NCBI GenBank assembly: GCA_023957385.1
Contig: JAMLGZ010000001.1
Location: 496,001 to 560,000 of the forward strand
Source of the DNA: Brumimicrobium sp.
GTDB taxonomy: Bacteria; Bacteroidota; Bacteroidia; Flavobacteriales_D; Crocinitomicaceae
DNA length: 64,000 nt
Reading direction: 5' to 3'
A model generated the notes under the pieces. It worked only from the letters and a program-made list of their open reading frames with translations. It was not told the DNA's origin and did not search any database. A program made the translations under genes and the position numbers. Shown here piece after piece: positions 25,513-35,308 of the stretch. How positions within the stretch are numbered: position 1 is the first letter of the stretch; each line of letters opens with the position of its first letter.

Positions 25513-28500
25513 ATGAATCTCTTACCTTTGCACTCACAATATTTTTGCGTGGATATTCAAAGTGTACAAAAGGAATTTCAGAAACTTGAAACGGTTAAAG
25601 AAACAATCGATAGACTTCGTAGTAGACCTGCGTTTATCCAGTGGAGAGGAGTTGTAGGCTCAGGGAAAGCTTTTGCAGCTAGTGTTGTAACTGAACAGGT
25701 TCCGGGACATCATCTATTTATCCTACAAGATAAAGAGGAAGCGGCCTATTTTCTGAATGATTTACAAAGTATTTACGGTGATGATCAACGCATCGTATTT
25801 TATCCGTCTTCTTTTAAAATCCCCTATCAATTAGAAAAAACGGACAATGCTAATGTAGTTAGTAGAACGGAGGCACTTGATTTAATTTCTAAGAATCCTA
25901 ATTCCCTGATAATAACTTATCCAAAAGCACTTTTTGAAAAAGTACCCACTAAACAACGCATCGAAGATAATTCCTTTAAAGTTGAAAGAGGAAGGGATTA
26001 TGATATTGAATTTTTGAACGAATTTCTGATGGAACAAGGTTTTTCCATTGTTGATTTTGTATATGAACCAGGACAATTTGCGATAAGAGGAGGTATTCTG
26101 GATATTTTTTCCTATTCTAATGATCATCCCTATCGATTGGAGTTTTTTGGTGACGAGATAGAATCTATACGATCTTTTGATCCGGTAACACAATTGTCAG
26201 TTAAAGAACATGGGTTTTTCCATATTGTACCTCATATCCAAATCTCTTTGAAGAAAGAAGAAAATGGAAGTTTTCTATCCTTCTTAGGGTCAAATACACA
26301 AGTTTGGCTCAGTTCATATAAAGAGATTCTTGGTCAATTAGAAAATGAATACAAGAAAGCAGCTGAGATTTTTGATAATTTACCCGATACAGGAGTAAAA
26401 CATAGCCCTCCCGCCGATTTATTTTTTCACCCAAGTGAATTTGAAAAACAAATTGCCTTATTTTCTCAAGTGGAGTGGGGACCTGATTATACGCATCACG
26501 AAGCATATAGAATTGATTTTAATCAGAAAGCACAACCAGCTTTTAATAAGAACTTTGAGATTTTATCTCAAGAGTTGGTATTAAAGAAAAAATCAGCCTT
26601 CCATAATTATATATTCTCCAATCAACCTAAACAAATTGAGCGTATTATTGATATTCTTAAAGATATGGGTGAAAAGGCTGAATTTACCCCTATTCATCAG
26701 GCGATACATGAAGGATTTGTGGATGAATCGTTGAAGTTAGTTTGCTATACAGATCATCAATTATTTGAACGTTATCATAGATTCCGCTTAAAAGAAGGTT
26801 TCAAGCAAGCACAACAAGCTTTAACTCTCAAAGAATTACAGAGTCTCCAAAAAGGTGATTTTGTAACACACATTGATCATGGGGTTGGTCGTTTTAGCGG
26901 TTTGGAAACGATTGATGTCAATGGCAAACCACAGGAAGCCATTCGTTTAGTATATAAAGATAATGATGTGTTGTATGTTTCCATCCACTCACTACATCGT
27001 ATCTCTAAGTTTACTGGTAAAGATGGAACACCGCCAACCATGCATAAATTAGGTTCTCAAACCTGGTCGAAATTAAAGCAAAAAACAAAGAAAAGAATAA
27101 AGGAGATTGCCTTTGATTTGATTCAATTGTATGCCAAGCGAAAGAGTCAGCCTGGTTTTGCTTTCTCTCCTGATACTTATTTACAGCATGAGTTAGAAGC
27201 TTCCTTTATTTATGAAGATACGCCAGATCAATTAAAAGCAACGGAAGCTGTAAAACGAGATATGGAGAAGGATATTCCAATGGATCGTTTGATTTGTGGT
27301 GATGTTGGATTTGGAAAAACAGAAGTTGCTGTACGTGCCGCTTTTAAAGCAGCTACAGATGGGAAACAAGTGGCTGTTTTAGTACCAACTACGATTCTTT
27401 CTTTACAACATTACAGAAGTTTTTCAGAACGTTTAAAGGATTTTCCCGTGCGAGTTGATTATGTTAACCGTTTTAAGTCAACTGCTAAAACAACGGAAAC
27501 ACTGAAAGATTTAGCTGATGGCAAAATTGATATCCTGATAGGGACTCACAAAATGGCATCTAATAATGTTAAGTTTAAAAATTTAGGTTTGATCATTATT
27601 GATGAAGAGCAGAAATTTGGTGTTTCTGTAAAGGATAAATTAAAAACGTTGAAAGCTACGGTTGATACGTTAACTCTAACAGCTACACCGATTCCACGTA
27701 CACTTCAGTTCTCCTTAATGGGTGCTCGTGATTTAAGTGTTATTAATACATCTCCTCCTAATCGACAACCAGTACTTACAGAAGTTATTGAATTTAATGA
27801 AGAAGTCATTCGGGATGCTATTTCGTATGAGATAAGTCGTAATGGGCAGGTATATTTTGTCCATAATCGATTAGAAAACATTCAGGAAGTTTCCGGAATG
27901 ATACAACGTTTGTGTCCAGGAGTTCGCGTTGGCATTGGTCATGGTCAAATGGATGGTGCTAAATTGGAGAAAGTTATGATGGATTTCATCAATCACGAAT
28001 ATGATGTGTTGTTAGCAACTACGATTATTGAATCAGGTATTGACATTGCTAATGCAAATACGATTATCATTAATCATGCGCATAATTTTGGTTTGAGCGA
28101 TTTACACCAGTTGCGTGGTAGAGTAGGACGATCTAATCGAAAAGGATTTTGTTATCTGATAGCCCCCAGATATAATATGCTAACTTCAGAAGCACAGAAA
28201 CGTTTAAACGCACTGGTACAATTTTCAGATTTAGGTTCTGGATTTAGTATTGCTATGAAAGATTTAGATATTCGAGGAGCTGGAAACTTATTAGGGGGAG
28301 AACAAAGTGGATTTATTGCTGATATAGGTTTCGATATGTACCAAAAAATCCTCAATGAAGCAATCGAAGAGTTAAGGGAGACAGAATTTAAACAACTTTT
28401 TGAAGAGAGAGAAACGGATGATTTTCAACAACATACACAAGAATGTGTATTAGAGACTGACTTGGAAATTCGCATTCCAGATGATTATGTAAATAATGTC

Positions 28501-28893
28501 AATGAACGTTTGTCTCTCTATCAAGATTTAGATAATCTGGATAATCCAAACGATTTAAAAACGTTTAAAAACGGTTTGATTGATCGTTTTGGTCCGCTTC
28601 CACAGTCCGTAGAGGATTTATTTTTATCTCTCCAGCTTAGATGGAAGGCTCAAGAGATTGGGTTTGTACGCTTGGTCATTAAATCTCAAAAAATGATTGG
28701 GTATTTTAATGAGAATCCAGAACATAGCTATTATCAAGGGCCTAAATTCACTCAAGTATTGAATTATATTCAGCGTAATCCCAAGGGAGTAAAGATGAGT
28801 GAAAAAGATAATAGATTACGTCTAATCTACTCAGATGTGAAAGATATTAATGATGCTCTAACACGTTTAAGTGAGGTAATGATGCCTTTATAA
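25513..28893 (+). CDS. mfd: Transcription-repair coupling factor
   Basis: This 1126-residue protein shows the full Mfd order: UvrB-homology region (about 20-330, with QFAIRGGILDIFS near 187-199), an RNA-polymerase interaction domain with GDFVTHIDHGVGRF near 450, a SF2 helicase/translocase with GDVGFGKTEVA near 596 and DEEQ near 697, then the TRCF domain at the C-terminus. It releases stalled RNA polymerase and recruits UvrA to damage. Length matches the family. A bidirectional terminator at 28901-28930 ends it. Confidence 0.96.
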   Translation: MNLLPLHSQYFCVDIQSVQKEFQKLETVKETIDRLRSRPAFIQWRGVVGSGKAFAASVVTEQVPGHHLFILQDKEEAAYFLNDLQSIYGDDQRIVFYPSSFKIPYQLEKTDNANVVSRTEALDLISKNPNSLIITYPKALFEKVPTKQRIEDNSFKVERGRDYDIEFLNEFLMEQGFSIVDFVYEPGQFAIRGGILDIFSYSNDHPYRLEFFGDEIESIRSFDPVTQLSVKEHGFFHIVPHIQISLKKEENGSFLSFLGSNTQVWLSSYKEILGQLENEYKKAAEIFDNLPDTGVKHSPPADLFFHPSEFEKQIALFSQVEWGPDYTHHEAYRIDFNQKAQPAFNKNFEILSQELVLKKKSAFHNYIFSNQPKQIERIIDILKDMGEKAEFTPIHQAIHEGFVDESLKLVCYTDHQLFERYHRFRLKEGFKQAQQALTLKELQSLQKGDFVTHIDHGVGRFSGLETIDVNGKPQEAIRLVYKDNDVLYVSIHSLHRISKFTGKDGTPPTMHKLGSQTWSKLKQKTKKRIKEIAFDLIQLYAKRKSQPGFAFSPDTYLQHELEASFIYEDTPDQLKATEAVKRDMEKDIPMDRLICGDVGFGKTEVAVRAAFKAATDGKQVAVLVPTTILSLQHYRSFSERLKDFPVRVDYVNRFKSTAKTTETLKDLADGKIDILIGTHKMASNNVKFKNLGLIIIDEEQKFGVSVKDKLKTLKATVDTLTLTATPIPRTLQFSLMGARDLSVINTSPPNRQPVLTEVIEFNEEVIRDAISYEISRNGQVYFVHNRLENIQEVSGMIQRLCPGVRVGIGHGQMDGAKLEKVMMDFINHEYDVLLATTIIESGIDIANANTIIINHAHNFGLSDLHQLRGRVGRSNRKGFCYLIAPRYNMLTSEAQKRLNALVQFSDLGSGFSIAMKDLDIRGAGNLLGGEQSGFIADIGFDMYQKILNEAIEELRETEFKQLFEERETDDFQQHTQECVLETDLEIRIPDDYVNNVNERLSLYQDLDNLDNPNDLKTFKNGLIDRFGPLPQSVEDLFLSLQLRWKAQEIGFVRLVIKSQKMIGYFNENPEHSYYQGPKFTQVLNYIQRNPKGVKMSEKDNRLRLIYSDVKDINDALTRLSEVMMPL

Positions 28894-28900
28894 CAATTAA

Positions 28901-28930
28901 AAAAGGCTGCTTCAATTGAAACAGCCTTTT
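28901..28930. terminator. Bidirectional Rho-independent terminator between mfd and the PpiD-like gene
   Basis: AAAAGGCTG-n-TTC and its complement form a 13-bp stem with one mismatch around a 4-nt AATT loop. Flanking A and T runs let it work for both convergent genes. Confidence 0.85.
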
Positions 28931-28949
28931 GCATTATTGTGGGAATTTT

Positions 28950-31154
28950 TTAACGAATTCCGTATTTTCTTAAATTTCTATTATCTACCACTTGTGCTCC
29001 TTCAATCAATGCATTTTGGAATTGATTTCTCAGGTTAGAAGCATCTTGGCTTTTTAATTGTTCTTTTTCAGCAGAGTAATCTTCTGTAGCAGGAGCATCA
29101 GCTGTTGCATCTATTCTAACTACAAACACACCATTCTGACCTTTAACAGGGATAGAAGTTTCACCATCAGCTAATCCAGAGAAAATAACACCAACTAATT
29201 CTGGTTCACTACCCACTTGTAAGTTTCTAGCGGAGAAAGTAACACCTTCAGAGATAATGTCAACCCCTAAACTCTCAGCCATTTTCTTCAAATCTTTTCC
29301 GAAAGCAACCATATTGTCAATTAAGTATTGTGCTTGTTTTTCTTTACGGACTTGTGTGTTAATTTGATCTTTTACTAAATCAAATGTAGGAACGCCTTCA
29401 GTAATAACGCTAGCAACGTATGCCACCATGATTTGATCATGATCACGAATAGGAGAAGAACTGATATTTCCTTCTTTTACACCTTCTTCATACGCTAAGC
29501 GTAAAAATTTACCTTCAGCAATTTCACTAAATCCTCCAGCTAATTGAGGGTTATCATCTCTAATTATTTCAAAACGAACACTAGAAGCGTTTAATTTAGC
29601 GATAGAATCAAATAGTTGTGCATGTTCTTCTGCATTCTTATTTTTGAATAAGTCATCTAATTGGAAGATAATGCTTGAGGCAATACTATTTGTATTATCT
29701 ACAGTTATTTTGGATGGTACAATACTCTTTACTATAGAAGCTATAACAGGTCTATTTGTTTCCTCTCTCCCTAACACTTCAATGATATGAATACCATAAC
29801 TAGTTTTAACACTACCAAGTGTTCCAATAGGTTTTTGAAAAGAGAAATCATTAAACTCAGGAACCATCATTCCTTGTGTAAATTTCTCATATTTACCACC
29901 ATTGCTAACAGAACCTGGATCTTGACTAAATTCAGTAACCATTTCTTCAAAGTTGTGTTTAGTCTTAATTACTTTGATGATACTATCTGCTTTCTTTTGG
30001 GCTGTTTCAACAGCTTCAGGAGTTTGAGCTGTTAATAGAATATGTCTTACAGTAGCTGTCTTTTCGGGAATAAATTTAAGAACTTTGGAAAGTACAGCTC
30101 CTTTATTACTGATATAAGGACCTACTAGATCACCTACTTTTGCATTTTCCATCTGAGATGCTATAGTCAAAGGATAGATGTTCCCGTAAGGAACTCCAGA
30201 ATTCTCTGGGCGTGCCATTGCAGTAGAATCACTTGCAAATACTTTCTCATCACTATATTTTAGTACGAATGCAGAATCTTTATTTGTTTCTTTGAATTTA
30301 GGTGCTAACTTGTTTAAGAATTCCACAGCGTTGGCTGTATCAGCATCGCTTGGAAATACATACATAGAGAAGTAAGCAATCTTTCTACTTGCTTTTTGCT
30401 TGTAAATCCCTTCTTCTTTATGTTTATTAAAGTAAGCCAGCATTTCTTCTTCTGTAGGATCGCCTATAGCACCATCAGGGATTCTAGCAAAAGCTTGATA
30501 TACATAGGATACATTCTTTACAGTTTTTGTATTGTAGTATTCTTTCTTTGCTTCTAAGCTTGTAGTATGCACCCCACTAGTTAATAAAGTTGTATATTTT
30601 TCTTCTAATCTAACTTGACGAACGTAGTCTAAAATACTTTGATATTGTTTTACCTGATTAGGGTCGTTAGATTCTTGTAAAGAATTTAATGCTTTTCTTA
30701 ACTCTTCAGGAGCAAATTGACCAGTCACAGAATCAGTAAATTGAGCAGATAAACTAGAAGGAGTATATCCGTTTTCTCCATATAAAATATTGTCTAATTC
30801 AAACTCGTCCACAATTAGGCCAAGTTTTTTATATTCGTTATCCATTAACTTTTCGACAACAGAAGTTCTCCAAGCCTGATTTCTCGCATTCATTTCATCT
30901 TGACGAGTAAAGGTTGCTTGTTGTCCTGGGTTTTGCATCTGTTTGCTTTGGAAAATATTATTACGAGCATTATTTAAATAATTCTCATATTTTGGTTCAT
31001 CCATTTTTTCCCCATTTACAGTACCAATTCCATAAACATCTTCTTGTTGTCCAGAACTTTTATTAAAATCTCCAATGATAAAAGCAAGCATAGCAACACC
31101 TACTACTATCACTAAAAGCCATGATTTTTCACGTATTTTTCCAATTAATGCCAT
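28950..31154 (-). CDS. PpiD-like membrane-anchored peptidyl-prolyl isomerase/foldase
   Basis: This 734-residue protein begins MALIGKIREKSWLLVIVVGVA, an N-terminal membrane anchor (about 13-30). A SurA_N-type chaperone region follows, and then a parvulin (rotamase) domain at about 370-465 with VRHILLTAQTPE and GGKYEKFTQGMMVPEF. A further C-terminal rotamase-like region completes the protein. It likely helps fold periplasmic and outer-membrane proteins. This layout is the usual Bacteroidota PpiD/SurA-like foldase. It lies downstream of, and on the same strand as, the CNNM/CorC-type gene. Confidence 0.9.
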   Translation of the reverse strand: MALIGKIREKSWLLVIVVGVAMLAFIIGDFNKSSGQQEDVYGIGTVNGEKMDEPKYENYLNNARNNIFQSKQMQNPGQQATFTRQDEMNARNQAWRTSVVEKLMDNEYKKLGLIVDEFELDNILYGENGYTPSSLSAQFTDSVTGQFAPEELRKALNSLQESNDPNQVKQYQSILDYVRQVRLEEKYTTLLTSGVHTTSLEAKKEYYNTKTVKNVSYVYQAFARIPDGAIGDPTEEEMLAYFNKHKEEGIYKQKASRKIAYFSMYVFPSDADTANAVEFLNKLAPKFKETNKDSAFVLKYSDEKVFASDSTAMARPENSGVPYGNIYPLTIASQMENAKVGDLVGPYISNKGAVLSKVLKFIPEKTATVRHILLTAQTPEAVETAQKKADSIIKVIKTKHNFEEMVTEFSQDPGSVSNGGKYEKFTQGMMVPEFNDFSFQKPIGTLGSVKTSYGIHIIEVLGREETNRPVIASIVKSIVPSKITVDNTNSIASSIIFQLDDLFKNKNAEEHAQLFDSIAKLNASSVRFEIIRDDNPQLAGGFSEIAEGKFLRLAYEEGVKEGNISSSPIRDHDQIMVAYVASVITEGVPTFDLVKDQINTQVRKEKQAQYLIDNMVAFGKDLKKMAESLGVDIISEGVTFSARNLQVGSEPELVGVIFSGLADGETSIPVKGQNGVFVVRIDATADAPATEDYSAEKEQLKSQDASNLRNQFQNALIEGAQVVDNRNLRKYGIR

Positions 31155-31248
31155 TTGTATATTTTAATTAAGGGTGCGAATATAATATATAAGAATCAAA
31201 TTTAAAAAGGATTAGGAGATATTCATTCAGAAAACTATATTTTTCTAA

Positions 31249-32505
31249 TTAATCTTCATCTAGTTTCATCTGTATCAGCTCAATTCTACGCTCACTTACG
31301 CTTTTAATCTCTATAGTATATTTACCTAATTTTAGAATATCTCCTTCTGTTGGAATATCTTCTAAATGGTAGAGAATTAAACCTCCTAAGGTTTCATATT
31401 CATTAGATTCTTCTAATCCAAAATCATAGGTTTCATTTAAGTAGTCAATATATTGTCGTGCTGAAAATAAGAATGTCCTCTCATCTATGCGTTGTTCTAT
31501 GAGTTCATCCTTATCGTGTTCATCCTCAATATCTCCAAAAATTTCTTCTACTACGTCCTCAATAGTTACCAAGCCTGAAGTTCCGCCATATTCATCTACT
31601 ACTACAGCTATATTCCCATGTTGTTTGGCAAATATTTCTAATAAATTTTTAGCTAGGAGCGCTTCTGGAACAAAAGCAATCGGTATCAGAATTTCTTTTA
31701 CTCTTTCGGGTTTTTTAAAAAGTTCAAAACTGTGAACATATCCGATGATATTGTCAATAGAGTTTCTATAAATCAAGATTTTAGATAATCCGCTTTCAAT
31801 AAACTTTTGTTGTAGTTCCTCAATAGTACATTCAATATCTAGGGAAACGATATCTGTTCTAGGAATCATGCAATCACGTGCTCGTAATTCGGAGAAATCT
31901 AATGCATTCTGTAAAATTTGCATTTCGTTATCCAGTTCACCTCCTCTTTCTTCCATGCGTTCATTTAAATCACGCACATAATAATCTAAATCTACACGTG
32001 AAAATTCAGTCACGTCACTTTTCATTTTGATTCCAAAAATGCGGAGTAAGGCATTGCTTAATAGAACCGTAAATAGGGTGAGAGGATAAAGTAAGTAATA
32101 AATAAGAGCAGTTGGAAGCACTAATAATCGTAGCATAAAGTTAGGATTAATTTGAAAAAGTGCCTTAGGTAGAAATTCAGATAAAATAAGTATGATTAAT
32201 GTGGAAATAAAAGTTTGGGTTAGCATAACTAGCGCGTCGTTTCCACCGACTAAAGGTGAAATCCATGACTCTAATAAAAGTGCCATCCAAATACTATATA
32301 CAACCAATGCGATATTATTTCCTAATAAAAGAGCTGCAATAAATCTGCTATCATCTTTTACAAAACGTGCTAAAATCTTTCCTGAAAGAATACCTTTCTG
32401 TTTGTCTAACTCGATTTTTAAACGATTGGCACTTATATAAGCTATTTCGACTCCAGAAAAATAAGCTGATGCTAATAAAGAAATTAAAATGATGCTGAGA
32501 ATCAT
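31249..32505 (-). CDS. CNNM/HlyC-CorC family membrane protein with CBS domains
   Basis: This 418-residue protein has an N-terminal DUF21 membrane domain (about 1-165, four helices, with YFSGVEIAYISANRLKIE). A CBS pair follows at about 205-320 (MIPRTDIVSLD, GYVHSFELFKK), then a CorC_HlyC domain (about 330-415) introduced by DEYGGTSGLVTIEDVVEEIFGDI, quoted in part. The family is linked to Mg2+/Co2+ efflux; the older hemolysin name has little support. GldE of gliding bacteria shares this architecture, so a gliding link is possible but cannot be shown here. It is between purD and the PpiD-like gene on the same strand. Confidence 0.88.
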   Translation of the reverse strand: MILSIILISLLASAYFSGVEIAYISANRLKIELDKQKGILSGKILARFVKDDSRFIAALLLGNNIALVVYSIWMALLLESWISPLVGGNDALVMLTQTFISTLIILILSEFLPKALFQINPNFMLRLLVLPTALIYYLLYPLTLFTVLLSNALLRIFGIKMKSDVTEFSRVDLDYYVRDLNERMEERGGELDNEMQILQNALDFSELRARDCMIPRTDIVSLDIECTIEELQQKFIESGLSKILIYRNSIDNIIGYVHSFELFKKPERVKEILIPIAFVPEALLAKNLLEIFAKQHGNIAVVVDEYGGTSGLVTIEDVVEEIFGDIEDEHDKDELIEQRIDERTFLFSARQYIDYLNETYDFGLEESNEYETLGGLILYHLEDIPTEGDILKLGKYTIEIKSVSERRIELIQMKLDED

Positions 32506-32544
32506 GTGAGTGTCTATTCAATAGTTAAAAGTACTAAAAAAAGA

Positions 32545-33819
32545 TTATATCAAATCTTTTCCAATATCTTTTCTGTAATATGCACCTTCAAATTCAATAT
32601 TTTCTATGGTAATATATGAATTTTCGGTTGCGGTTTCCACATCTTTTCCAAAAGATGTTATTGAAAGGACACGACCTCCACTAGATAAAACCGCAGGTCC
32701 ATCCGCTACTGTTCCGGCGTGAAAAATCAGACTGGAGGTAGGAACATTTAACCCATAAATAGTTTTACCTTTTTGATACTTTTCGGGATATCCTCCTGAA
32801 ACCATCATAACCGTTGCGGCTGTTCTTTCATCTATTTCTAGATCTCTTTCAGAAAGTGTTTGTGTGGCAACACCTTCAAATAAATCCATGATATCCGATT
32901 TAATACGTGGAATTACCACTTCAGTTTCAGGATCTCCCATACGACAGTTGTATTCAATAACGTATGGCTCTCCTCCAACATTAATAATTCCAATAAAGAT
33001 GAAACCTTTATAATCTATTTTGTCTGCTTTAAGCCCTTTAATCGTGGGAACAATCACCTGATTATATACTTTATCTAAAAATTTACCTTTTGCAAAAGGA
33101 ACTGGGGACACGGCGCCCATTCCTCCGGTATTGAGTCCTGTATCATTTTCTCCAATTTTTTTATAATCTTTTGCTTCAGGAAGCACTTTGAATCCTTCTC
33201 CATCTGTTAATACAAAACAAGAAACTTCAATGCCTTTTAAAAATTCTTCTATAACAACCTTCTTTCCTGCAACACCAAATTTATCATCCAATAACATTGA
33301 AGAAAATTCCTTCTTAGCTTCGTGAATATCGTTTAAAATTAATACTCCTTTTCCAGCAGCTAAACCATCTGCTTTTAGTACGTATGGAGGTTTTAATGAG
33401 TCTATGAAAGCAAAACCCTCTTTGATATTTTCTTTGGTAAATGTTTGATGTTTGGCTGTTGGTATGCCATGTCGATTCATGAAGTCTTTTGCAAAATCTT
33501 TACTCCCTTCAAGTTGAGCTCCTTCTTTGCTTGGGCCAATAATAGCTATAGAAGATAATTCTGAATCATTTCTAAAGAAATCAACGATCCCTTCGACTAA
33601 TGGCGCTTCGGGTCCAACAATAACCATGTTAATTTTTCTACTAATCACAGCTTCTTTTACCGCTGTAAAATTACATGGGTCAATGTCTAAATTAAGACCA
33701 AAATCACTAGTACCCGCATTGCCTGGTGCGATATATAAATTATCTAATATGCTACTTCTAGCTATTTTCCAAGCAAGAGCATGCTCTCTTCCTCCAGATC
33801 CTAATAACAATACGTTCAT
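32545..33819 (-). CDS. purD: Phosphoribosylamine-glycine ligase
   Basis: This 424-residue ATP-grasp enzyme makes glycinamide ribonucleotide in purine synthesis. It has the N-terminal MNVLLLGSGGREHALAWKI, the GPEAPLVEGI segment near 69-78, LKADGLAAGKGV near 148-159, and EYNCRMGDPETEVV near 287-300. All are typical of PurD. Length is normal. It is probably the first gene of a minus-strand run with the CNNM/CorC-type and PpiD-like genes (gaps of 39 and 94 nt), and is divergent from the M23 peptidase gene. Confidence 0.96.
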   Translation of the reverse strand: MNVLLLGSGGREHALAWKIARSSILDNLYIAPGNAGTSDFGLNLDIDPCNFTAVKEAVISRKINMVIVGPEAPLVEGIVDFFRNDSELSSIAIIGPSKEGAQLEGSKDFAKDFMNRHGIPTAKHQTFTKENIKEGFAFIDSLKPPYVLKADGLAAGKGVLILNDIHEAKKEFSSMLLDDKFGVAGKKVVIEEFLKGIEVSCFVLTDGEGFKVLPEAKDYKKIGENDTGLNTGGMGAVSPVPFAKGKFLDKVYNQVIVPTIKGLKADKIDYKGFIFIGIINVGGEPYVIEYNCRMGDPETEVVIPRIKSDIMDLFEGVATQTLSERDLEIDERTAATVMMVSGGYPEKYQKGKTIYGLNVPTSSLIFHAGTVADGPAVLSSGGRVLSITSFGKDVETATENSYITIENIEFEGAYYRKDIGKDLI

Positions 33820-33989
33820 TATCTTCTTCTAATTTCTCTATTATTTTCTGTTACAAAATTAATATTTAAGACTTGAAAGAAGGGACAGCTTGTTAAAATT
33901 TATCAAAAAAATATGTTTATATCTCTTAAAGTGTTTAAATTTACGGCTTGTTTTGCTAAACTTTACCTATACGGTTCTAATTTTTTTAC

Positions 33990-35306
33990 ATGAGAAATAG
34001 AAAAAACTCCGTAACAAAAAATATAATACGACTTGCTAAAGTTGCTCTTCTTGTGGCTACTATAAGTTTGTTAACTTTTTGTAACTCAACATCCAAGAAT
34101 ATTTCGTCTAATTATCCAGCAGATACATTGAAAATACAAAAGCAAATGCTTTTTGGCTTTGATTTAAATCTATATGATGTTCATTATGATACCGTTAAGA
34201 GTGGATGGACATGGAATAATCTTTTTGCCGATTTTGAAATTGGGCAGCACGCTATTAATCAATTGGTTGAAAGATTGAGAGATAATTTATTTGGAATGAA
34301 ATATATTGTGGCGGGTAAACCATTTGCTGTTTTCAAACCTAAAACCAAAAATAAATCTCCCCTTCTTGTTTATGAAACTGATGCACTTTCATACGTTACT
34401 ATGCAGTTTGAAGATGATACTGTTAAATTAAATAAAGCATATAGACCTGTAGAACTTGTTGAGAAGACAATTAGTGGGACTATTGCACAGAACTCCAACC
34501 TTTCTAACGAGTTAAACAAGCAATTTTCTTCTTATAACATGACAGCAACCATCTCTGAAGCTATTGAAGGTATTTATGGTTGGAGTATCGACTTTTTTAA
34601 ATTGCAGGTAGGAGATAAGTTTATTACTGTATTTGATGAACAAGTTGTGGATGGTGTACCTTATAAAATTGATAGAATTAAGTATATATGGTTTGAGCAT
34701 GCAGGAAAAGGATTATATGCTTTCTATTACAATGATTCTATTAATGGTATAACAGGCTATTATGACGAAGCAGGGAATGAGATGAAGAGACCTTTCTTAA
34801 TGGCTCCCGTACAATACTCGCGCATTAGTTCAGGTTTTTCTGCCAGCCGTTTTCATCCGGTTCAAAAGAGATTTAAAGCACACCTAGGAACGGATTATGC
34901 TGCGCCAACTGGAACACCTATTCAAGCAACTGCTGATGGTACTATTGAAAAAGCAGCCAGAAGTGAATACAACGGGATTTTTGTTAAAATAAGACATAAT
35001 TCAGTATATGAAACGCAATATTTACACATGAGTAAAATTGCAGATGGAATTCGTCCGGGAGTACGTGTGAAACAAGGACAAACTATTGGATATGTTGGAC
35101 AAACGGGATTAGCTACGGGTCCTCATGTTTGCTATCGATTTTGGAAAAATGGTCAGCAAATAGACCATCGAGCAGAAACCTTCCCAAAATCTGAACCAAT
35201 GAAAGAATCAGCTAAACCTGCTTATCTTGAATATATTTCTCCATTAAAAGAAAATATAGACAAAGAGATTGTTAAAATAAAGAAGGTAGGTAAACCTGTA
35301 GTATAA
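33990..35306 (+). CDS. M23-family peptidoglycan metallopeptidase lipoprotein
   Basis: This 438-residue protein has a lipoprotein signal ending LLTFC (Cys31) and a C-terminal LytM/M23 domain. Zinc-site residues are His298 and Asp302 (HLGTD), with His346 in YLHMS as a catalytic histidine. The last motif, normally HxH, reads PHVCYRF (His379, Cys381), so the third zinc ligand is Cys instead of His. It would cut or remodel cell-wall crosslinks in the periplasm if active. The FAD oxidoreductase gene follows after 2 nt. Confidence 0.88.
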   Translation: MRNRKNSVTKNIIRLAKVALLVATISLLTFCNSTSKNISSNYPADTLKIQKQMLFGFDLNLYDVHYDTVKSGWTWNNLFADFEIGQHAINQLVERLRDNLFGMKYIVAGKPFAVFKPKTKNKSPLLVYETDALSYVTMQFEDDTVKLNKAYRPVELVEKTISGTIAQNSNLSNELNKQFSSYNMTATISEAIEGIYGWSIDFFKLQVGDKFITVFDEQVVDGVPYKIDRIKYIWFEHAGKGLYAFYYNDSINGITGYYDEAGNEMKRPFLMAPVQYSRISSGFSASRFHPVQKRFKAHLGTDYAAPTGTPIQATADGTIEKAARSEYNGIFVKIRHNSVYETQYLHMSKIADGIRPGVRVKQGQTIGYVGQTGLATGPHVCYRFWKNGQQIDHRAETFPKSEPMKESAKPAYLEYISPLKENIDKEIVKIKKVGKPVV

Positions 35307-35308
35307 GC

